This document shows positions 8,818 to 17,719 of a stretch of 64,000 nt of DNA, in pieces. Each line of letters starts with the position of its first letter. Positions within the stretch are counted from its first letter, which is position 1. The translations under genes were made by a program, and so were the position numbers. The notes beneath the pieces were generated by a model. The model made no database searches. It saw only the letters and a list, made by a program, of their open reading frames with translations, and was not told the DNA's origin. The stretch is taken from positions 124,001 to 188,000 of the forward strand of contig JAETNS010000003.1 of NCBI GenBank assembly GCA_021772015.1. The letters are read 5' to 3'. This DNA comes from Prevotellaceae bacterium (GTDB lineage: Bacteria; Bacteroidota; Bacteroidia; Bacteroidales; Muribaculaceae).

Positions 8818-10488
8818 ATGAAACTCTATAAATCAACCATGGGCCTTGGCTTGCTCGCCCTGATGTTCTCGGCGTGTGACAAAGCCGCAGAGCAGGACTA
8901 CACGCCGGCCGCGCCGGTGGCCACTCCTCCGGCCTACTTCTCCATGGACTATGATGGCTCGGTCATCATAGACGAGAACCAGACATCTTTCTCGGTGCCT
9001 GTCTACCGCGCGAACACTTCGGGCGAGGAGACAGTGAATATCGATTGCAAGGTCAACGGTGACTTCTTCTCTTACAAGCTCGCCAATGGCCAGACTGTCG
9101 CTTTCCAGGCGCAGAACGGCCAGGGTTCGGCTGCCATTCCCGTGACATTCCCCGCCGGGGAGGGATCTGCAGTGATCGAGATCGTGTACCCCTGGGAGAC
9201 GATGGCGGCCAACGCAGGTACGGAATACAAGTTTGACTTCACCACCCAGGGTGCTCCGAGCGAGTATTTCATCACCCAGGCAGAATACATCGCCCTCTAC
9301 GTTCCCTGGCAGGCTGTCGTGGGACCCAAGGGTGAGACATCCGCGACTTGGAAGGATGACGCTCTTTATTCCGGCTTCAATGTGACAGGCGCAGATCCCG
9401 TATGGGAGGTGGATATACAGGGCAATCCTCTGAAACCCGGTATGTACCGTATCCTCAATCCGTATGCCGGTGCTCCCCAGAACTCGACCGGCGATGACTT
9501 CCAGTATCATGGCACAGGCGATATCTACATGTATATCAATGCCACCGATCCTGAGAATGTCTACCTGTCTGACAAGTTGGGCAACCCGCTTCCCAATTTC
9601 AACACTTACTACACCCTCAGCGCGGATTACAGCGATATCTCCCTGTTTGACCGTGCTGCCGGTACGATCCTCAATGAGACGCTTGATGGCGAATCCAATG
9701 CCGGATATGGTCTTGGCACCAGGACAGACTTTGTATCGGGCGGTGTCACATATGTAGACTATATCGAGTTTGCTCCCGACCACTTCTACGTCTACACCGA
9801 CGGGTATACCACAGGCAGCGATGGCTCTCTGGTGATCATCTTCCCCGGCGGCCAGGGTAAACGTGAATGGAATGACCTGGGCATGTGCTCATACAGCGAC
9901 GCGATGATCTCCGTTGCCAACGGAATGGATCCTGTGACCTATGAGGTTCCCGTGCAGCAGAATGTCGACAATCCTTACCTCTACCGTATGGTCAATCCCT
10001 ACACCAACTATTGGGTTGAGCCGAATCCCCAGGATGAGGACTTTGACATCCAGATCGACTGCTCCGATGCCGAATTCGTTCTTGTGAAACCTGCTGACAC
10101 CGGTAACTGGATGGAACTCGACGGTGAATTCCTGGCAGCTTACATGACCAATGCAGGATACTACTACACTACTGTTGTATCAGAGCAGTACCGTAAGACA
10201 AAGGCTCAGCTGATTGCCGCCGGACAGAATGACACGTTCGTCAATGGCGTGATCAACATGCCTAACGCAATGGCTCTCGCGGTTGACTCGGAAGGCTATT
10301 CAGTCGGTGGTTTCGACTGCGCCGTCGAAGGCACTCCCGGATGTAAGCTTGTGCTTACCTCCCCGGCCGCCGCTCCCGCCAACTATGTCACTGCCGCAGC
10401 CGTAAATCCGGCCAAGGGTCTTGACTACCGTAAGAACAAGAGCGGTAAGATGAAAGCCGTCAAGCTTTTCGACATGAACCGCAAGTAA
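8818..10488 (+). CDS. Surface lipoprotein of unknown function in SusE position
   Basis: The 556-residue product begins with a lipoprotein signal ending MFSAC (Cys20), and the Asp-Lys following fits surface export. Residues about 40-150 form an all-beta segment (FSVPVYRANTSGEETVNI) resembling a Calx-beta-like fold. The remainder is rich in Tyr, Asp and Gly with repeated phrases of the form YRILNPYAGAP (about 205) and YRMVNPYTNYW (about 390), suggesting two related beta domains. It is the third gene of the susC/susD operon and ends before a strong terminator, so it probably is an accessory binding protein of that transporter. I do not recognise a named family. Confidence 0.75.
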   Translation: MKLYKSTMGLGLLALMFSACDKAAEQDYTPAAPVATPPAYFSMDYDGSVIIDENQTSFSVPVYRANTSGEETVNIDCKVNGDFFSYKLANGQTVAFQAQNGQGSAAIPVTFPAGEGSAVIEIVYPWETMAANAGTEYKFDFTTQGAPSEYFITQAEYIALYVPWQAVVGPKGETSATWKDDALYSGFNVTGADPVWEVDIQGNPLKPGMYRILNPYAGAPQNSTGDDFQYHGTGDIYMYINATDPENVYLSDKLGNPLPNFNTYYTLSADYSDISLFDRAAGTILNETLDGESNAGYGLGTRTDFVSGGVTYVDYIEFAPDHFYVYTDGYTTGSDGSLVIIFPGGQGKREWNDLGMCSYSDAMISVANGMDPVTYEVPVQQNVDNPYLYRMVNPYTNYWVEPNPQDEDFDIQIDCSDAEFVLVKPADTGNWMELDGEFLAAYMTNAGYYYTTVVSEQYRKTKAQLIAAGQNDTFVNGVINMPNAMALAVDSEGYSVGGFDCAVEGTPGCKLVLTSPAAAPANYVTAAAVNPAKGLDYRKNKSGKMKAVKLFDMNRK

Positions 10489-10519
10489 TATAGATCACAA
10501 TAAGATCAAACACTGATTC

Positions 10520-10560
10520 AACCCGGATCGCAGCTTTGTCTGCGATCCGGGTTTTGTTTT
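10520..10560 (+). terminator. Rho-independent terminator of the first Sus operon
   Basis: Fourteen-base arms (10520-10533 and 10540-10553) enclose a six-base loop, followed by a T-rich tail. It closes the susC-susD-lipoprotein operon. Confidence 0.9.
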
Positions 10561-10652
10561 CGGGGGCGTTCAGGCTACGGACCTGTCAAGAGGACATATC
10601 TCCACCTTTCCAGAAAAGCACTGCTGATTTTCTGTGAAAATCGTGGTGATGT

Positions 10653-10684
10653 TTTGTCAGGTTGTGAAAAAATTAGTAACTTTG
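10653..10684 (+). promoter_or_regulatory. Promoter of tRNA-Thr
   Basis: TTTG at 10653-10656, a 20-base spacer and TAACTTTG at 10677-10684 match the Bacteroidetes consensus. The tRNA starts 42 bases beyond the -7 box. Confidence 0.75.
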
Positions 10685-10726
10685 CAGTGTGAAAACGGAG
10701 CGCGATGATGGCTCCGGTCCATTCCA

Positions 10727-10799
10727 GCCGCAATAGCTCAGTCGGTAGAGCATTTCATTCGTAACGAAAAGGTCGTGGGTTCGAGTCCCACTCGCGGCT
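10727..10799 (+). tRNA. tRNA-Thr (anticodon CGT)
   Basis: The 73-base sequence folds as a full cloverleaf: acceptor arm, D arm GCTC/GAGC, anticodon loop TTCGTAA with anticodon CGT, a five-base variable region and a T arm GTGGG/CCCAC around TTCGAGT. The 3' CCA is not encoded, as usual in Bacteroidota. Two A.C mismatches are present, at 6.67 in the acceptor stem and at 31.39 closing the anticodon loop. Confidence 0.95.
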
Positions 10800-10901
10800 C
10801 CTGACGAGGACGGCCAGTGCAGAATGCGCTGGCTTTTTCTTTTCACGGGGTGTTAATATATTTTAACATCGCGGCTGCAATTATTTGTGGAAATAAAACG
10901 T

Positions 10902-10909
10902 TAAATTTG
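10902..10909 (+). promoter_or_regulatory. Possible -7 box of rpoD
   Basis: TAAATTTG matches TAnnTTTG. The nearest TTTG upstream (10884-10887) is only 14 bases away, shorter than usual, so the -33 part is uncertain. It would place the start about 90 bases before the rpoD ATG. Confidence 0.4.
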
Positions 10910-10998
10910 CAAATTGAGAGGTATGGCCCTGCCGCCGGGGTCTGCTTTTTCGTGTATGGTGTCCCGGCTTACGGGGCGTTCAGACTACAATACAGAGC

Positions 10999-11859
10999 AT
11001 GAGACAATTAAAGATATCCAAATCGATCACCAATCGAGAGAGCGCGTCGCTCGACAAGTATCTTCAGGAGATTGGACGTGAAGACCTTATCACTGTTGAA
11101 CAGGAGGTAGAACTGGCCCAGCGCATCCGCGAGGGGGACCAGGCCGCGCTGGAAAAGCTGACCCGTGCGAACCTGCGGTTCGTTGTGTCGGTCGCCAAGC
11201 AGTACCAGAACCAGGGTCTAAGTCTTCCCGACTTGATCAATGAGGGGAATCTCGGCTTGATCAAGGCGGCCCAGAAGTTTGACGAGACCCGAGGCTTCAA
11301 ATTCATATCCTATGCCGTGTGGTGGATCCGTCAGTCGATACTCCAGGCGCTTGCCGAGCAGAGCCGCATCGTGCGCCTGCCGCTGAACCAGGTAGGGTCG
11401 CTCAACAAGATCTCAAAGGCCTTATCCAAATTTGAGCAGGAGAATGAGCGCCGCCCCTCCCCGGAGGAACTGGCCGAGACGCTTGATGTCCCTGTCGACA
11501 AGGTGGCTGACACATTGAAAGTTTCCGGACGGCATATTTCCGTTGACGCGCCGTTTGTCGAGGGTGAGGACAACTCGCTTCTTGACGTGCTCACCAATGA
11601 TGACAGTCCGATGGCCGACGCTACACTCAACCAGGAATCGTTGTCAAAGGAGGTCGACAGGGCGTTGCGTCAGCTTCATGAGCGCGAGCGCGAGATACTG
11701 AAGATGTTCTTCGGCATAGGGTGTCAGGAGATGACGCTTGAGGAGATCGGGGCTAAATTCGACCTAACGCGTGAACGTGTCCGTCAGATAAAGGAAAAAG
11801 CCATCCGTCGGCTGAAAGGGCAGAAGTCGCGCCTGTTGAAGACCTATCTCGGTCAATGA
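10999..11859 (+). CDS. rpoD: Primary RNA polymerase sigma factor
   Basis: The 286-residue protein is the housekeeping sigma-70 factor that directs RNA polymerase to the TTTG/TAnnTTTG promoters seen through this window. It starts almost directly at region 1.2 ([16 protein letters not shown]), lacking region 1.1, which is the normal form in Bacteroidota. Region 2 carries [20 protein letters not shown] and the -10-reading segment [15 protein letters not shown]; region 3 follows; region 4 has the helix-turn-helix [27 protein letters not shown]. It is monocistronic, between tRNA-Thr and a strong terminator. Identification is firm. Confidence 0.97.
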   Translation: MRQLKISKSITNRESASLDKYLQEIGREDLITVEQEVELAQRIREGDQAALEKLTRANLRFVVSVAKQYQNQGLSLPDLINEGNLGLIKAAQKFDETRGFKFISYAVWWIRQSILQALAEQSRIVRLPLNQVGSLNKISKALSKFEQENERRPSPEELAETLDVPVDKVADTLKVSGRHISVDAPFVEGEDNSLLDVLTNDDSPMADATLNQESLSKEVDRALRQLHEREREILKMFFGIGCQEMTLEEIGAKFDLTRERVRQIKEKAIRRLKGQKSRLLKTYLGQ

Positions 11860-11936
11860 CATGTCAGCGGTTGCCGTAGGGTTGCTGTGTTGAAAGTTTC
11901 AGTGGCTTTGTGGCGGCATTCAAATGATATTTTTAG

Positions 11937-11974
11937 GCGGGAGTCGCAGAACGCGACTCCCGCTGTTTTTTTAG
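11937..11974 (+). terminator. Terminator of rpoD
   Basis: An 11-base perfect stem (11937-11947 with 11953-11963), a five-base loop and a run of seven T residues. Confidence 0.9.
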
Positions 11975-11980
11975 TTTTTA

Positions 11981-12012
11981 TTTGCAAGTTTGATTTTTTT
12001 TACATTACTTTG
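11981..12012 (+). promoter_or_regulatory. Possible promoter of the 12130 operon
   Basis: TTTG at 11981-11984, 20 bases of AT-rich spacer, then TTACTTTG at 12005-12012, which differs from TAnnTTTG at one position. The leader to the ATG at 12130 would be about 110 bases. Confidence 0.45.
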
Positions 12013-12129
12013 CATGTACGTTTGTATTTTATCAAAGGTATATATGCTTATTTATGGCTTTAAGGGATTATCTTAGACGACATCCATGAATTTAAAGCTT
12101 CAGTATCTCTAATCATTAAATATTTCTGA

Positions 12130-13848
12130 ATGAAAAAATCTTTACTTTTCTTGTCAATGGCTGCCGCAGCCGTCGCAGTGTGCGGGGCTGAGCAGAAAGA
12201 ACCGGCATTCTATAGCAATACCGCTATCCAGAATGTGTCGCCCAATGGGAAATGGGCTGTCTCCGAAGTGTATGGGACAGTTGTGCTGATCAACATCGAG
12301 ACAGGCGAGGAAGTAGTTTTTCAGGCCGGAGAGGTCGGCTCCCCGTATTACAATCTGGGGATGGGCAATGTCCTGAGCGATGACGGATTGCTCCTGTGTC
12401 AGACTGAAGCCACCGGAAAGGCATGCTATTACCATAATGGCGAGTGGAAAGAGCTTTACAACGGCGATGCCGGAGATGTCAATGGCAGCGCCAACGGTAT
12501 CACTCCGGATGGCAGCCGCATATGCGGCAATCTCGACATTGTCGAGATGACAATGGAGGATGTCACTATGGTCTTGCCTGCCGTATGGGACCGTCAGGCC
12601 GACGGCTCGTATGGGGAGTATGTAATCCTGCCCCATCCGGAGCTGGATTTCACAGGCCGTGCTCCGCAGTATATCACGGCTGTGGCCATCAGTGATGACG
12701 GTCGCACAGTGGTCGGACAGATCGTCGATTGCCGTGGAACTTTCCACTATCCGATTGTCTACACTCAGGGCGCTGACGGAGAGTGGAGCTACACCCTTCC
12801 TACCGAGAGCCTCATTAATCCCAACCATGTTGTCATGCCGGAGAACCCCGGCGAATCCCCCGAACGTCCCCAGCCGACCTCGTACCTCAATGATGAGGAA
12901 AAGGCCGCTTATCAGGAGGCATTTGATGCTTGGGTCGCTTCAGGTTATGACCCGGAGCTTTACCCCGAGTATGTCGATTTCATGTCGCCCGAGAACCGCG
13001 CTGAATATGAGGCTGCCAAGGAAGCTTATGACGCTGCTTATCTTGTGTGGTCTGAAAAATACAATGCTTTCGACGAGGCTTACTGGCAGATTTATGACTC
13101 GTCGCCCAACTTCGAGTTCAACCAGATCGCTCTTAGCCCGGACGGCAAAGCTTTCGCCATGACCAACTTCTATGAGGATGACTCCGATCCGACAAGCTGG
13201 ATGCCTGTCCCTGTTGACTATGTATGGGTCATCAGCCTGGAAGGCGATGAGATCACCAAATACGACAGCCTCCAGCTAAGCGCGAAGGCATGGGCCGACG
13301 GCTATGTGCTGGCAGCGGATGTTGATCCCGATTCGAGATGTTTTAACGGCTACCTGCTGAAGGATGGCGAGTATATCAGCTTATATGACTATCTTTGTGG
13401 CAAGGGTGAGTCGATCAAGGAATGGGTTGATCTCAACATGACCCATGAGACTGAAGTATATGACTGGGAGACAGATCAGGTTGTAATCAAGACCGTGACT
13501 TTCACCGGGCTGCCGGTTGCGTCGCGCGACATGAAAGTGATCGCTTCCTGGACCAACTCGACCTGGGGCGACTTTGCCCCCGAGAGCTACCTGTTTGACT
13601 TCCGTGATTCCGCAGGTATATCCTCTGTGAAGGCTGACAACAAGGGTGTGGTCGCTTTTGAAGCCAATGGTGACCTCACTGTCGGAGAGGGTGTGGCCGA
13701 GCTTGCCGTTTATGATCTCGGCGGTGTATGCCTGCTCCGTGTCGCCAATCCCGGAGCCAACGTCTCCTGTGATTTCGCCCGTGGAGTCTATGTCATCAAG
13801 GCCACCTATGCCGATGGCAGCGTGACCGCGATCAAGGCTGTGAAGTAA
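12130..13848 (+). CDS. Secreted beta-propeller-like protein with T9SS-type tail
   Basis: I do not recognise a named family. The 572-residue product has a signal peptide (about 1-19) and then repeats of the form SPNGKWAVSE, TPDGSRICG, SDDGRTVVG and SPDGKAFAM at about residues 36, 121, 195 and 334, which is the look of propeller blades. A charged helical insertion rich in Glu, Ala and Tyr lies at about 250-320 and interrupts the repeats. The last 75 residues (LAVYDLGGVCLLR, then GVYVIKATYADG) resemble a T9SS type A sorting domain, so outer-surface or extracellular location is inferred. It heads a run of envelope genes ending at 19690. Confidence 0.7.
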   Translation: MKKSLLFLSMAAAAVAVCGAEQKEPAFYSNTAIQNVSPNGKWAVSEVYGTVVLINIETGEEVVFQAGEVGSPYYNLGMGNVLSDDGLLLCQTEATGKACYYHNGEWKELYNGDAGDVNGSANGITPDGSRICGNLDIVEMTMEDVTMVLPAVWDRQADGSYGEYVILPHPELDFTGRAPQYITAVAISDDGRTVVGQIVDCRGTFHYPIVYTQGADGEWSYTLPTESLINPNHVVMPENPGESPERPQPTSYLNDEEKAAYQEAFDAWVASGYDPELYPEYVDFMSPENRAEYEAAKEAYDAAYLVWSEKYNAFDEAYWQIYDSSPNFEFNQIALSPDGKAFAMTNFYEDDSDPTSWMPVPVDYVWVISLEGDEITKYDSLQLSAKAWADGYVLAADVDPDSRCFNGYLLKDGEYISLYDYLCGKGESIKEWVDLNMTHETEVYDWETDQVVIKTVTFTGLPVASRDMKVIASWTNSTWGDFAPESYLFDFRDSAGISSVKADNKGVVAFEANGDLTVGEGVAELAVYDLGGVCLLRVANPGANVSCDFARGVYVIKATYADGSVTAIKAVK

Positions 13849-13866
13849 AACAGACTTTCATACTGA

Positions 13867-13902
13867 TTCACCGCAAGGGTGCGAGACATCCCTTGCGGTG
13901 AA
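13867..13902 (+). terminator. Stem-loop after the propeller-like gene
   Basis: A perfect 13-base stem (13867-13879 with 13890-13902) and a ten-base loop. No T-run follows, so it may be a weak terminator or an mRNA-stabilising element between the first and second genes of the cluster. Confidence 0.5.
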
Positions 13903-13940
13903 TACCTGCTATAAATAACACCGATCAAAAAAACATATCC

Positions 13941-14432
13941 ATGAACCGTCTTGTAATTCTGTTGCTCGGATTGTTGTCCATGACATTCGCGTCACGCGTT
14001 TCCGCCCAGCTCCCGTCTATCCAGTTGAAGGACATCCACGGTAAGACCGTGAACATGTCTGAGATATCAAATGACGGGAACCCGGTAATAATAAGTTTCT
14101 TCGCCACCTGGTGCAAGCCCTGCATGAGGGAGCTGAAAGCCATCCATGAGGTTTATCCCGACTGGCAGGATGAGACCGGAGTGAAAATGTACATAGTGAG
14201 CATCGACGATGCCCAGAACTCGTCAAAGGTGCGTCCATTGGTTGATGCCGAAGGATGGGAGTATGTGACGCTGCTTGATCCCAACAGCGAATTTTTCAAG
14301 GCTCTGGGGCTTCAGGCTGTTCCTCACGTGCTCGTCCTTGACGGTCAGGGGAAAGTGGTGATGTCACATTCGGGATATACAGACGGCTCGGAGAGCGAGA
14401 TAATCGAGACAATCCGCAACCTCGGAAAATAA
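13941..14432 (+). CDS. TlpA-like periplasmic thioredoxin
   Basis: This 163-residue exported thiol-disulfide protein has a signal peptide ending RVSA before Gln23 and a thioredoxin fold of the TlpA/ResA class. The redox motif is TWCKPC with Cys58 and Cys61, and the cis-proline is in QAVPHVLVLD. It would reduce or exchange disulfides outside the cytoplasm. It is followed after nine bases by the DUF6029 barrel gene and then an Omp28-like CxxC lipoprotein, so these probably share a transcript. The physiological partner is unknown. Confidence 0.9.
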   Translation: MNRLVILLLGLLSMTFASRVSAQLPSIQLKDIHGKTVNMSEISNDGNPVIISFFATWCKPCMRELKAIHEVYPDWQDETGVKMYIVSIDDAQNSSKVRPLVDAEGWEYVTLLDPNSEFFKALGLQAVPHVLVLDGQGKVVMSHSGYTDGSESEIIETIRNLGK

Positions 14433-14441
14433 GGAAGAGTG

Positions 14442-16106
14442 ATGAAACCACGCAAACTGTTCACCACCGCGGCTGTCTGCGCGACCGCTCTCTCTTCATA
14501 CGCGATCAATATCGGGGGGGACAACGGTGTCGCCCTTCACGGCAGTGTGCAGGCCGATGTGCTTTTCCCCCAGGAGGATGAAACTATCAATACCGGCAAA
14601 TATGACCACGACATCCTGTTCAACACCTACGCTGATCTTAACATGATAAGCCGTTATGTCGACGCAGGTGTCAGGTTTGAGTTCATGAAATGGCCGTTAC
14701 CGGGCTATGAGAAGGACTTCAGCGGCTGGGGTGTGCCCCATATCTATGCCAAAGGCCGCTACAAGGGCTTCGAGCTTACGGCCGGTGACTTCTACGAGCA
14801 GTTTGGCAGCGGTTTCATACTGCGTACTTACGAGGAACGTTCTCTGGGTATCGACAATGCCATCCGTGGAGGTCGCCTGCGTGTGACTGCGGTCCCGGGC
14901 CTGCGTGTGACAGCCCTTGGCGGTGTGCAGCGTCATTACTGGGACTGGAAGACATCCTCTCAGGTGTACGGCGCGGATGCCGAACTGTCGCTTGAGCAGG
15001 TTTTCAAAGGGCTGGGCAATCGTAACCTGACATGGACCTTCGGCGCGTCATATGTGCTCAAGCGCGAGACCACTCCCGGCCAGACCATCTCGGGTGTCGA
15101 CTACAGGCTGAACGCTCCGGAGAATGTGAGCGCGTTTGATTTGCGTTCCCACTTCCGCAAAGGTAACTTCGACGTGATGGGGGAATTTGCCTGGAAAGGC
15201 CAGGACCCTTCGTTTGACAATGACTACACGTATGGCAAAGGGACGGCTGTGATGCTGAGCGCGTCATGGTCCAAATCAGGGATCAGTGCGCTGTTGCAGG
15301 CCAAACGCAGTGAGAACATGGCCTTCCGAAGCCAGCGCATGATGTCAGGTACCTCATGTTTCCTCAACAACATGCCTGCTTTCGCATATCTCCATACATA
15401 CGCCTTGCCGGCATTGTATCCTTACGCCACCCAGGCGGCTCCCGGAGAATGGGCTTTCCAGGGGACGTTCGCTTACAATTTCAAGCGTCATACCCCCTTC
15501 GGAGGCCGTTATGGCACTAAAGTGAAATTGAATTTCAGCTATATCCGCGGTCTTGACAGGAAGTTCCCCGAACCATTGGTGGGCAACACGATTATCGGCA
15601 CTGATGGTCCGAAGACTACTTTCTTCGGCATGGGGGAGGCTTATTACCATGATGTCAATCTCCAGGTCGAGAAGAAATGGTCACAGAGTGTCACCCAGAA
15701 TTTCATGTACATGAACCAGATGTACAACAAGACCGTGATCGAAGGGGAGGGTGGACGCGTCAAGTCAAACATATTCGTAGTCGACACCAAATGGAAAATC
15801 GACAGGCGTTTCACTCTTCGCAACGAGTTGCAATACCTGCAGACTTGCCAGGATGAACGCGACTGGCTTTATGGTCTGCTCGAGCTGTCGGTCGCTCCTT
15901 ACATTATGGTTACGGTGAGCGACATGTGGAACTGCGGCTCCACCGGTACCCATTATTATAATTTCGGAGTCACCGGCAATTACCGGTCAAACCGCCTTAT
16001 GGTGAGCTATGGCCGAACCCGAGAAGGGTTCAACTGCTCCGGCGGTGTATGCCGCAAGGTTCCTGCCACTCATGGCTTCCAGATATCCTATTCTTACACT
16101 TTCTAA
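14442..16106 (+). CDS. DUF6029 outer-membrane beta-barrel protein
   Basis: The 554-residue product starts at ATG 14442; a GTG directly before it at 14439 is an alternative. A signal peptide ends near SSYA (about residue 21). The rest is an aromatic-rich run of beta strands ending in GFQISYSYTF, with a terminal Phe suited to outer-membrane assembly. Phrases such as GDFYEQFGSGFILRTYEERSLGIDNAIRGG match what I remember of DUF6029, a Bacteroidales family of unknown function. It lies between a TlpA-like thioredoxin and an Omp28-like lipoprotein with gaps of about ten bases, which points to a common envelope task. No transport substrate can be named. Confidence 0.8.
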   Translation: MKPRKLFTTAAVCATALSSYAINIGGDNGVALHGSVQADVLFPQEDETINTGKYDHDILFNTYADLNMISRYVDAGVRFEFMKWPLPGYEKDFSGWGVPHIYAKGRYKGFELTAGDFYEQFGSGFILRTYEERSLGIDNAIRGGRLRVTAVPGLRVTALGGVQRHYWDWKTSSQVYGADAELSLEQVFKGLGNRNLTWTFGASYVLKRETTPGQTISGVDYRLNAPENVSAFDLRSHFRKGNFDVMGEFAWKGQDPSFDNDYTYGKGTAVMLSASWSKSGISALLQAKRSENMAFRSQRMMSGTSCFLNNMPAFAYLHTYALPALYPYATQAAPGEWAFQGTFAYNFKRHTPFGGRYGTKVKLNFSYIRGLDRKFPEPLVGNTIIGTDGPKTTFFGMGEAYYHDVNLQVEKKWSQSVTQNFMYMNQMYNKTVIEGEGGRVKSNIFVVDTKWKIDRRFTLRNELQYLQTCQDERDWLYGLLELSVAPYIMVTVSDMWNCGSTGTHYYNFGVTGNYRSNRLMVSYGRTREGFNCSGGVCRKVPATHGFQISYSYTF

Positions 16107-16115
16107 TCGTATTCT

Positions 16116-16913
16116 ATGATAAAGAAATTCTTTCTCTCCCTTCTGACATTCCTCCCTCTGGTATCATGCTCGGATATCAGCGAGGATGAACGGTTCATTC
16201 CCATAGAGAGCGTCACGCCCCAACGCGCGGTCTTGCTGGAAGATTTCACGGGTCAGAACTGTGTGAATTGCCCGGCAGCCCATCGTGAGATCGAGACTTT
16301 GACAAGACAATATCCCGACGCACTTATACCGGTCAGCATACATGCCGGTGGTTTCGGCATATCGAGCACGGCGCGTCGTCCCGGCCTGATGCAGCCTGAA
16401 GGCAACACCTATAATGACCGATATGGCATTGACGAATGGCCCAAGGGTGTCGTCAATGGCCGCAGTGGAGCTCTCAATACAGGGGAATGGAGCGACGCAG
16501 TCAGGGAAGAGCTGAAACGCGACGCATCGGTCGCCATCGAGCTTTCGGCCGCGATTGATCCCGATACCCCTACGATGATCGACATCGAATGTGTCTTGCG
16601 GCCTGTGGCCGACATGCAGGGGACGCTCCAGCTATGGGTAATTGAGGATGGCATAGTGGCGCGTCAGCTTGACAAGGATCTCGGCACCATTCCCGATTAC
16701 GTCCATAACCATGTATACCGCGCTGCGGTAAACGGGATTGACGGAGAGAATGTCAATCTCCAGGCCAATGTCAGGAAAGAGAATTCCTACAAGATGGCCA
16801 TACGCGATACCGAAAAGGAGAAATGGGTGGCCGCCAATCTGTCGATCGTGGCTTTCATACGCCAGGCTGACGGTGGTATAGCCCAGGTCGCCAGATGCAA
16901 GGTGCAGCCCTGA
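16116..16913 (+). CDS. Omp28-like lipoprotein with CxxC motif
   Basis: The 265-residue product has a lipoprotein signal with lipobox LVSC (Cys18). Right after comes VLLEDFTGQNCVNCP, the Omp28 signature, a thioredoxin-like fold with Cys49 and Cys52 in the place of a redox pair. The Omp28 family is named after a Porphyromonas surface antigen; enzymatic function is not established. The gene follows the DUF6029 barrel by nine bases. A second, larger Omp28-like protein is encoded at 17720. Confidence 0.85.
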   Translation: MIKKFFLSLLTFLPLVSCSDISEDERFIPIESVTPQRAVLLEDFTGQNCVNCPAAHREIETLTRQYPDALIPVSIHAGGFGISSTARRPGLMQPEGNTYNDRYGIDEWPKGVVNGRSGALNTGEWSDAVREELKRDASVAIELSAAIDPDTPTMIDIECVLRPVADMQGTLQLWVIEDGIVARQLDKDLGTIPDYVHNHVYRAAVNGIDGENVNLQANVRKENSYKMAIRDTEKEKWVAANLSIVAFIRQADGGIAQVARCKVQP

Positions 16914-16997
16914 CAGGCTGTCTTACCGAGAGATTTCGTGAGAATGCCCTCATCCGCTCAAATGTTTGAACGCAAATCAAAACAATATTCATAAGAT

Positions 16998-17678
16998 ATG
17001 AGAAAACTCTACCTGTTTCTGGCCTGTCTCGCGGCTTTTTCCGCGCAGGCCGTCTCCCTGAAAGTCTATATGGGTGACAAAGAGATCACTCCCGGCTCCA
17101 CGGCTTATTTTTCCGACTACCAGGCCGAGGAATATGAATCGGGAGTGTGGGATATCAAAATGGATCCCAAACTGTATGTCGAAAGCGATTTCACCACAAA
17201 CAACGTATCCGTTACTGCGGTTTGCACGTCGGGCCATAATATCCAGATGTGTGCCGGCACCAATTGCCAGATAGGAGAGACCGTCGTCAAAGATAACCTT
17301 ACCTTGCGCAAAGGCCAGAAGTTCGCTCTTGAGTTTGAGTACATGAACATGGAGTATGAGGGGGCGACCGTTCCCGACGTGGTGACAAAATTCACTGTCA
17401 CAGGTGCTGATTCGGGACCGATCGAGTTTACTGTCGTCATGGGGCCTTCCGCAGCCTTGGTAAGCCGGGTGGAGATGTCGGATGAGATCCGCCTCACATC
17501 AGCCGGCATAGAGTATGGTCTGACTTCCGCTAAGGATTTCGCTCTCTACACAGTAGATGGAATCTGTGTGATGAAAGCTTCTCTTGAAGGGAATGGACTT
17601 CTTCCCACCAATGGTCTGGTCAAGGGTGTCTATCTTTATACGCTTGACGGACATTCCGGCAAAATATTCGTGAAATAA
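16998..17678 (+). CDS. Small secreted protein with T9SS-like tail
   Basis: No named family is recognised. The 226-residue product has a signal peptide ending SAQA (about residue 18), a beta-rich body (about 20-150) with two cysteines in the stretch HNIQMCAGTNCQIG, and a C-terminal segment (ALYTVDGICVMKA, then GVYLYTLDGHSGKIFVK) like a T9SS sorting tail. Cys-rich secreted cargo beside TlpA and Omp28 proteins may be their client, which is inference. Confidence 0.65.
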   Translation: MRKLYLFLACLAAFSAQAVSLKVYMGDKEITPGSTAYFSDYQAEEYESGVWDIKMDPKLYVESDFTTNNVSVTAVCTSGHNIQMCAGTNCQIGETVVKDNLTLRKGQKFALEFEYMNMEYEGATVPDVVTKFTVTGADSGPIEFTVVMGPSAALVSRVEMSDEIRLTSAGIEYGLTSAKDFALYTVDGICVMKASLEGNGLLPTNGLVKGVYLYTLDGHSGKIFVK

Positions 17679-17719
17679 TTTAACAGGGGTTATTCAATGC
17701 CCTATTACATCGAACAATT

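Noticed and set aside
8833-9783. 316-codon open frame antisense to the locus 1 lipoprotein
   Set aside because: Shadow of the plus-strand gene, which has a clear lipoprotein signal and operon position.
10817-11002. 61-codon frame between tRNA-Thr and rpoD
   Set aside because: It overlaps the rpoD start and its -7 box and has no recognisable content.
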